This document shows positions 56,801-64,000 of a stretch of 64,000 nt of DNA, in pieces (position 1 is the first letter of the stretch; each line of letters opens with the position of its first letter). The stretch comes from Lomentospora prolificans (taxonomy: Eukaryota; Ascomycota; Sordariomycetes; Microascales; Microascaceae). The stretch covers positions 1,550,001-1,614,000 of the forward strand of contig JARFXM010000006.1 in assembly GCA_029532625.1 (NCBI GenBank), written 5' to 3'. The notes under the pieces were generated by a model. It had not been told where the DNA came from and made no database searches. It saw nothing but the letters and a program-made list of their open reading frames with translations. A program made the position numbers and the translations under genes.

Positions 56801-59564
56801 GCATATTGCGTGGGAATCTTTCTCCTACCAGCAAGGCCTGGCCCTACTCGGGATCGCCCCTGTATTCACAAGCTCAGCGCAAGTTTCCAAAACAGGTTCA
56901 CAATCCCAGCACCGTTTTATACTCAAAGGCTAGCTTTCCCCAACAGCTTATACGCCCTGCTCCCCGCCATGATCCGCACCCCGGGCGCCGAGCACTCCCC
57001 TCCCCGCCCCACCCTAACAACCTCCTTTCTCCTCCCCCGCGACCTCATATCCCTCACCCTCCAAATAGCCGGTTACGCCCTCGTCCTATCCTCGCCGTCC
57101 TGGCTTTGGTGCTCGCCGTTCTGTGCCAGGCGGGGTTCGCTGCCTTGGGCGAGCGGGGGCTTGGCTCGGAGGAGGGTGTACAAGCGGACGCCCTCTGTGG
57201 ACTCTCCGGGCCACCGTTGGCATACGGCCAATCCACCTCGCAACGAAGTAGAATTCGCAATCACTGATATTAGAAACCTTGACAAAAATAGACCCACTAC
57301 ACGAGGTAGTTTGCTGTAACGTGCGTAGGAATGGCCAGGCGATGAATACTGTCCTTGCCTGCGTTGCTACGGCTGAAGATCCGCAGAAATGAATAACGAC
57401 GAGTCGCGACTATGATACAGCGGAAGGAATATTATGCTTCGATTATCACGGCCCAAGCCGCTATTAGAATCCGGCTGGACGAGTCAAGATGGCCACGCTT
57501 CCCATTCGCGTCATGATGGGCCCACGTCACTACCTCAAGGTGGCGTTACTGATAGCGAGCCTTTGTCTAACAGCTACGGAGACCGACAATATAAACACCA
57601 CGTTTAGCAGCGGACGGTACCTCAAGAATACTATCGAATTCCATGTTTGCGTCTGCCCCCCATTCACCCTAGCTGTCCTCCTAGCCATCAGTTTCATTCC
57701 TTCAAAGGTTTCCGTCAAGGGATTGAAGACTGCCATGTTTGCAAGACCCCTTAAAACCCAGCCGCAACTGATTGTGCTTATCGAGAGTTCTGCCAGATTC
57801 AAAATGTTCAATTAGAAAGGGAGATGCCACAACATCGAGTTGGTGACTCTGCGAAGACGAAAGAATATGGGGTCGAATAAGTAGCATGAATTAGTGGACG
57901 CTGCCAAGAACCACGCCTAATGAGGTCTGATATCTGTAAATTACAATTAAGAAGTGTTCAGCCGAAAACACCCGCACATCGGTCACGGAGCACTTGGTGT
58001 TCACCAGGATGAGGCGCCGTGGACGACGGAATTAAACAATGGGAAGCTCCCGCATGATGCCGAACAGCTATCAGCCATTCTCAGGATCGGCACGGCCGGG
58101 TGTACTAAACTTCGGAGAGGGGAGGCCGATTCCTACCGTGATGAATTGCGGGTTCAACCTGGATGGTCCTGTCTACTACCGGCCAACATTTCCTTCCGGG
58201 TTCGGGTCCGAAACGCGGTCAACAACGGAAATATTACCCAAGTAACCGCTTCTGCGATACTGGGTAAAAGACGAGCCCTATACCTTTTTCCTACACGATT
58301 TTGCTGAAGAGGCAGGAGGAGCCATCTGTTTGTGTGCCGACGCGCTGATGTTGAGGATCTTCCGGGATTTGATCAAGCGATTTGTTGGTAGTGAGTGTGA
58401 GTGGTCTCATTGCTGGCATTGAATGATCACCAGCCTTAGAAACACTGCCACTCGGCGTGAGGCTGTGGCAACCGGTCATGCCTCGAGCTAGCCGTCCTCT
58501 GCGAGGAATAATCTGTCTGGCCAGGGCAGGGAAATCTGCAATGCCCTTCTCATTATGACTCAACTTTAGTCAGTTGCGCTGGCAAAGTTTCACTTGTATG
58601 CCCTCTCAAGCATGAGCCGAGAAAGTTTAGGGGCTATGTGGATCAAGACTGTGACTCATCACTGATGATTGATTCCCCTCCAGCCAGCCATATACAATTT
58701 TGATAGTCACTGGAGGTCTGCTTTAGCTTGCGGCGGCACACCTCTGTGGGAGGCGCCTTTCGAGGGTAATACGGGGCAATGATTAAGGATCCGAGTATCC
58801 GGGTCCAGTTCACATCTCAATCTCATTTACATGAATTCTGGATTGGATTTGGTGGAGCGAGCGTTTTGGTGGAATTGAAGGTATTATTGCCTGGCCGACC
58901 ATCTCAGTGAGAACTGGAGCGAGAGATTGTGCCACGACGCGCGCGGGTTGGACACATGGAGTTTATTATATGAGCATTCAAATATTCACCGTGAACTAGT
59001 TTGGATGGATGTGATTTCTTTTTCTCTTCTTGGAGAGATAGCGGTGGCAGTTTCGGCACAAGATGGGTCGTTGGACAGCAGATATCGAGCTGGGCTTGGG
59101 CGCAGTGAAGTAATAGGGATCAATGAGGCCTGGCGGTTGACTTGGCGAGGACCGGGGCGGGTCCGGGGGTGGCGTTGTGTTGCCTAAATCAAATCCAAAT
59201 CCGAAGAACAGAGATTTTTCAGCGTTCATGGCGCTTTCCCGTGCAGTATGCTATCCGCAGATATCCCGGGTACGTACTCTTAAGCTTCAGAAGTTGCTTA
59301 GGTGATTATAAATGGCCTTTGCCTCGGCCGCCACATCTATAACGACATCCTTCGACTGCTTGAGTTACCACTTTCTTCAATTGCTCTTCTTCCTATTCGA
59401 TTTCAAGACACGCAAAAGTCCTTTTACTGTATTATTTCATTGCTTTGTTGGAGCCCACCATCCGTCGTCCCCAGCCCCTAATAACCCCTCAGACGGGCTG
59501 TAACAAAATTTCAAACACAATTCCGCCACATATCGAGACCCAAACCACTTCCTTGACCCTAGCC
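53832..59564. other. Gene desert with an RTA1-like relic
   Basis: About 5.7 kb between the hypothetical gene and FAP1 without an intact recognisable gene. A broken RTA1-like gene lies at about 56554-57165. Other notes: a T11 run at 54241-54251, CAGCTGGC octamers at 54571-54578 and 54732-54739, and many GGCC/CCAG tetranucleotides around 54560-54610 and 55255-55310. The last 600 bases include the FAP1 promoter and leader. Confidence 0.5.
56554..57165 (+). pseudogene. RTA1-like membrane protein pseudogene
   Basis: Segments in different frames match the RTA1/Rsb1 family of seven-helix fungal membrane proteins in the right order. In one frame, from 56574: a CDYSKSAYG-stop-RPNLAA block (family: YGY-x-P-x-LAAN), two hydrophobic segments, NRLVGWHI and GIAPVFTSSA (family: AP-x-F-x-x-A). 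The frame then breaks. In another frame, about 56960-57070, MIRTPGAE and TSFLLPRDLISLTLQIAG match the family block around a conserved Asp. A third frame gives a final hydrophobic segment near 57090-57150. The in-frame TAA in the conserved YG-x-P block and two frame changes indicate a non-functional relic. Introns could account for one break but not for the stop. Confidence 0.55.
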
Positions 59565-62500
59565 ATGCCCGAGGGCGACCCGCCATCGGCTTCGCAGTCA
59601 CAGCAAGCTTCGGGCAGAGGAAACCAGACCTCATCAGGCCGAGGCAACAGAAGGACAGACCATTCCAGACGTGGCCACCCACGTCGACGAGGAGGACGCG
59701 GAGGCCACCCTCATCCAGCCAGAGCTAATGAGACCCAGGCAGGGAGCGGTCATGATGGCCAGACACAACCCTCAATCCTACCTCAACCCCAACCCAATTC
59801 TTCTAGGAGAGGCGGCGGTCATAGGGGAGGAAGAGGAGGTCGCGGGAGAAGGGGTGGTACCGGCCCGAACACCGCCCGTGGTGGTGTGTCCGTGCCCGGA
59901 ACGAGGAGAAGATTTGGTGGCCACTTGACCGGAGATGCTGCCGGTCTCAACTCCAATAGCTCCGAAGAGCTGAACGCTACCGCACCAGAATTTGTTCCCG
60001 GGCGCCAGGGGAACGCCCATCAGACGTAAGTCGAGAGAAGTTAATCTTATTTGTTAGATCTTGTTCTGACGTAGCTTGCAGTTCTTCGCGGCCAGCGCCA
60101 CGGCCAAAGAAGGTGGAGGGACCTCTTGCACCAAAGAGCGATGCCCCGGATCTTCCAACCCGCATTCATGAAGATATTTCTAATCTCCAGTATGAATGTG
60201 TCATTTGCACTAGTGAAGTTATCAAAGAATCCCAGATATGGTCCTGCACCATATGCTGGACCGTGGTACATTTGCCTTGCGCCAAGAAATGGCATGCGAA
60301 CGAGACCAAGAAGGATGAGGAAAGCCATTCCCTGTGGAGATGCCCCGGGTGCAATTCGCCTTTAAACGATGCCCCGGGTTTATATCATTGCTGGTGTGGG
60401 AAAGAATTCCATCCTCGGCCCATTATGGGACTTCCCCCTCACTCTTGTGGCCAGACCTGCTCCAAGGCCCGGCCAACTTGCCCGCATCCCTGTTCGCTCG
60501 AATGCCATGCTGGACCTTGCCCACCATGCGATCTAATGGGTCCGAGTCAGCCTTGCTTCTGTGGGAAACAGTCCGTAACGAAACGCTGTCGCGAGACGGA
60601 TTACGTGAACGGCTGGAGCTGCAACGAGCCCTGCGGCGACTTCCTTCCCTGTGGAGAGCATATGTGTACTAAGACATGTCATGCCGGTCTATGCGGTGCT
60701 TGCGAGGTGCCGGTTCTTGCAAGGTGTTACTGCGGCAAGTCACTCAAGGAGATTCCCTGCGAGGAGCGAGGCGATATTGTGGAATCATTTAATTACGGCC
60801 AGGTGCCAAGCGAAGGGCCAGACGAGATCTCCGTTCCCAGAAACTCTTCCTTTCCAGGCAGTTTCCACTGCGAACAATCCTGTAGTCGACCTTACGACTG
60901 TGGGAAGCACTACTGCGAAAAAGCATGCCACCCTCAAGACCCCGACGAGGCGCATTGCCCACGATCTCCAGACCTTGTCACCCATTGCTTTTGCGGCAAA
61001 ACTTCGTTGGACACGCTTTTGGATTCCCCCAGACAATCGTGTGAAGACGAAATACCCCACTGTACTAAGGAATGTGGCCGTCTTCTCGGCTGCGATCACA
61101 GATGCAAGAACACTTGTCATATGGGCGAGTGCGGTCCTTGCCTTGAAATCGTTGATGTCCCGTGCCGCTGCGGCCGCACATCGACTCAACTTGAATGCAC
61201 CAAGGCATCTTTGGAACCAACCCCAGAATGCTCACGACCTTGCCAGGCTCAGCTCTCCTGCGGGAGGCACCAATGCCAAGAGCGGTGTTGTTCCGGAGAT
61301 AGAAAGGCTCGAGAACGCCAAGCTGCTCGACGAAAGCACAGACCCGTGGCACCCGAGGAAGACATCGAAGATGAGCATATTTGCACTCGCACTTGTGGTC
61401 GTAAGCTGAAATGTGGCAGCCATTCCTGCCAGCAGATCTGCCACAAAGGACCGTGCCCTAGTTGCCTCGAGGCAATTTTCGAGGAGATCAGTTGCGCGTG
61501 TGGACGTACGGTTCTACTGCCTCCTCAACCGTGCGGAACAAAGCCACCTGAGTGTCGATTTGATTGCACGAAGTCTCCCCCTTGCGGCCACCCAAGAGTC
61601 CAGCATAAATGCCACCAGGATGACACCCCGTGCCCTAAGTGTCCCTTTCTCGTCGAGAAACCTTGTATCTGCGGCAAGCAGACTCTGAAGAACCAGCCCT
61701 GTTGGTTCGATGACGCCCGTTGTGGGCTCCCTTGTGGCAAGAAACTCAAGTGCGGGTAAGTTTTAGGACACGAACCCTCTTTCCCGACTCCTAGTTCCTG
61801 GGTTATTATCCCTGATCGAGAAAAGGATGCTAACAGCGCCTAGTGCTCACACATGCCGCAAGCCATGCCACCGTGAGGGCCAATGCGAAGACGTCGACAT
61901 ACCCGGATCTCACTGCGCCCAACCTTGTGGAAAAACTCGTAGATCGTGCGATCACGCTTGTCAAGACACCTGCCACTCCCCCTTCGGTAGGCATCTACCC
62001 ATTTTCGTTTCCCGGAACTTCATACTAATACGCATTTTATAGCCTGCAAGGAGGACAAGCCGTGCGTAGCCAAGACTTCCATTACTTGCGATTGCCGGAG
62101 GAGGAAGCAAGACGGCAAATGTGGCGCCTCGAATACCAACCCTTGGCCGGTCCCTCGTAGACTGCCTTGTGACGATGAATGTGCGCGGTTAAAGAGGAAC
62201 ACTGCACTTGCTGAAGCGCTTAGGATCGCTCCCGAATACAACGATAGCCACGTACCCTACTCCGACGAGACGCTGGATTTGTTCAAGGAGAGCCAGTCCT
62301 GGGCCCTGGCCCAGGAAAAGGAATTTCGAGAGTTTTCTTCGGACGAGACGAAAAAGGTACATCGGTTCAAGCCTATGTCGGCCAACCAGCGGGCCTTTTT
62401 GCATTCACTCGCCGTAGACTACGGTCTGGATAGCGAGAGTCAAGACATGCCACCGCACCGTAGTGTCTCCATCTACAAGACACCTCGATTCGTATCTGCG

Positions 62501-63133
62501 CCGCTGAAAAGCCTTTCTCAGGCGGCAAAGCTCCGGGCGACACAAGCATCGGAAGCCTCGAGGGCGGCGGCTGCGGCCGCAGTGGCACTCATGGGGGAGC
62601 CGTTCAATGCGTTCCTTCTCGCCTCTCCCCGATTCGGACTCACTGTTGAGGATCTCGAGGAAAGTCTCAAGAAGGACTTGGCTTCTCAGCCAGCCTTGAA
62701 ATTCACCATTACTTTCCTTCCTTCAGACGAAGTAGTTATTCACGCCGCGTCCCGCAATTTTGCCAGCGCGGTGAGTGCCACCGCTCTGGAGAACTTACTC
62801 TCATCAATGAAGCCCGCTTTGTCGAGGACCATATCGGGTCAAGACCTTGCGCGGTCGGTGTCACTTTGCCATGCCGACGCATCTATGAATATAACCAGGC
62901 GTGAACGGGGCGCGAACTCGTCTGCCGGAGGATGGAACACGGTTGTCAGCCGTTCCATGCAGAAAGTAGCGGCGGCTGGAGGGCCCTCGTTGTCGAATCG
63001 ACAGACCCCAGCGACGTCCGCAACTGTAGAGCAGAAGCCAGGTCGTCTTACACTGGGCTTAAAGAAGAAGAAGGTAGCCGAGCCGGAGCCAGTTGACGAC
63101 TGGCTTGAAGCGGCGGAGAAGTCGGAGGAGTGA
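59565..63133 (+). CDS. FAP1: NF-X1-type zinc-finger protein Fap1
   Basis: Homologue of yeast Fap1, human NFX1 and fly shuttle craft; members are RING-type ubiquitin ligases or transcription regulators, and Fap1 competes with rapamycin for FKBP12. Exons are 59565-60025, 60082-61755, 61844-61986 and 62043-63133, joining to 1122 residues. Residues 1-150 are Gln/Arg/Gly-rich with RGG-like repeats. A RING-like finger starts at C193 (CVICTSEV) and ends with WRCPGC. From about 260 to 790 there is a series of NF-X1 fingers of the C-x-H-x-C-x3-C-x3-4-H/C-x3-4-C type, such as CPHPCSLECHAGPCPPC. An R3H nucleic-acid-binding domain lies at about 839-915. The Lys-rich tail follows. It follows the gene desert and has no near partner. 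Confidence 0.96.
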
Positions 63134-64000
63134 GCGCTGGGGTTATAGGTTCGTTCATTTACGGCGTTTTGAGGCGATTATTATGATTGTTTCTGCGAAC
63201 TTGATGTCTACATGATGGCATGTTATTCTATCGAAAAGTATAGATGCATAGATGTATGGATGTTTTGCAGCACGAAAAGCATTCTTGGGCATTTGCAGCG
63301 CAGGTTATAGATCTCCAATTTTTTTTCTTTTTCGCTTCCTTTTGAAAGAGCTGCAACTGTTCGATACTCTCTCTACAATGCCGTCCTATCTCGAAGTGAC
63401 TCCCGCCGACCATCAGTGGCGATGTTCGCTCAACGTACCAAGCGTCTCCAACTTTATAGCCTTCCCACTATCTGCCCTCGGCCAAGGAGCCAACACTTGG
63501 ACCTCAGCTGAACCATCCCGATAGTCAGCTCCCCCTCTCCTCCCGCCCATCACCATCCAAGATGATGCACACTGCTCATCCAACACCGCGGCAGATCAAG
63601 ATTCATGATTCCGAACGAATACGGCAAACCGCCGCTAGCACTCACCACGTGAACCCACCCTCTTTTCTTCCCAAGATTATAGCTTCTCTCTCTCTTCCTA
63701 CCCCCTTCCCTTTTCCTTTTTGCCCCCTCCTTCTCGGACAGGCAAGGAACCCCCCTCCAATATCCGAGGGCGAAAAAAAAGAAAAGAAAAAAGGAAATTC
63801 ACACGCATCCCTCGAGACGGCACAAGGGCGTCGCGATTATTCAACGATCCGGAGCCCCGGGATGCACGTTGCTTATTCTTACCAAACACCCCCCTCCCTG
63901 GCTTTTTTTCCTCGGCCGTCTCACAAATCACGTTTTTGGGAGAGAGAGAGAGAGACACTAGAAGATTGCTGTACATGCTGGCGATGGCGATATCACGCCA
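63134..64000. other. FAP1 3' region and window end
   Basis: No gene is seen. Pyrimidine-rich stretches (63655-63735) and a GA run at 63939-63954 suggest the start of another gene's leader beyond the window, but no start codon can be tied to a product. Confidence 0.5.

Noticed and set aside
57954..58307. Open frames near 58.0-58.3 kb with coding-like composition
   Set aside because: No family match and no plausible splice structure; two frames look equally coding-like, so chance is likely.

Overview
This window is nuclear DNA of a filamentous ascomycete (Pezizomycotina, most likely Sordariomycetes). The genes are eukaryotic and have short introns, mostly 50-130 nt, with GT donors, a CTAAC/CTAAT-like branch point and an AG acceptor. 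Leaders are pyrimidine-rich, and the protein disulfide isomerase ends in the HDEL retention signal. The proteins look closest to those of filamentous fungi rather than yeasts, but the genus cannot be named from the sequence alone. No rRNA, tRNA, transposase, CRISPR or viral gene was recognised.

Layout. 1-3.8 kb: no recognisable gene. 3.8-11.5 kb, plus strand: a C2H2 zinc-finger factor, a DGAT2-type acyltransferase and an AP endonuclease of the Nfo/Apn1 family. 11.8-31.0 kb, minus strand: a combined BUB1/MAD3 checkpoint kinase, enolase, a WLM metalloprotease with SUMO-binding motifs, the SWR1 subunit Vps71/Swc6, protein disulfide isomerase, a 111-residue mitochondrial membrane protein of unknown role, and a KEL3/KLHDC4 kelch protein. 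31.5-35.7 kb, minus strand: RRN3 and HAP3. 35.7-38.9 kb: gene-free. 38.9-53.8 kb is a dense housekeeping block of mostly divergent or convergent neighbours: PFD2 | CMC2, TMEM14-like | OST2, GRH1 | TGS1, DOP1 | MON1, plus one small hypothetical. 53.9-59.5 kb: a gene desert holding a broken RTA1-like membrane protein gene. 59.6-63.1 kb: an NF-X1/FAP1 zinc-finger protein. The rest is non-coding.

How the genes fit together. Most are single-copy core functions rather than a biosynthetic or defence cluster: DNA repair (AP endonuclease, WLM protease), chromatin and transcription (Swc6, Rrn3, Hap3, Fap1, C2H2 factor), RNA capping (Tgs1), secretory pathway and membrane traffic (PDI, Ost2, Grh1, Dop1, Mon1), mitochondria (Cmc2, the unknown 111-residue protein, possibly the TMEM14-like protein), lipid storage (DGAT2), tubulin/actin folding (prefoldin 2) and mitosis (BUB1). 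Exon joins were worked out by hand; in every spliced gene the phases close and the joined length is a whole number of codons.

I found no convincing new multi-gene system. The best leads are: a four-copy IHRD repeat in the checkpoint kinase; a possible second start inside HAP3 intron 1; the uncharacterised mitochondrial protein, whose retained intron would remove its coiled coil; the RTA1-like relic in the gene desert; and a TGS1/DOP1 convergence where a CT microsatellite runs into the DOP1 stop codon.
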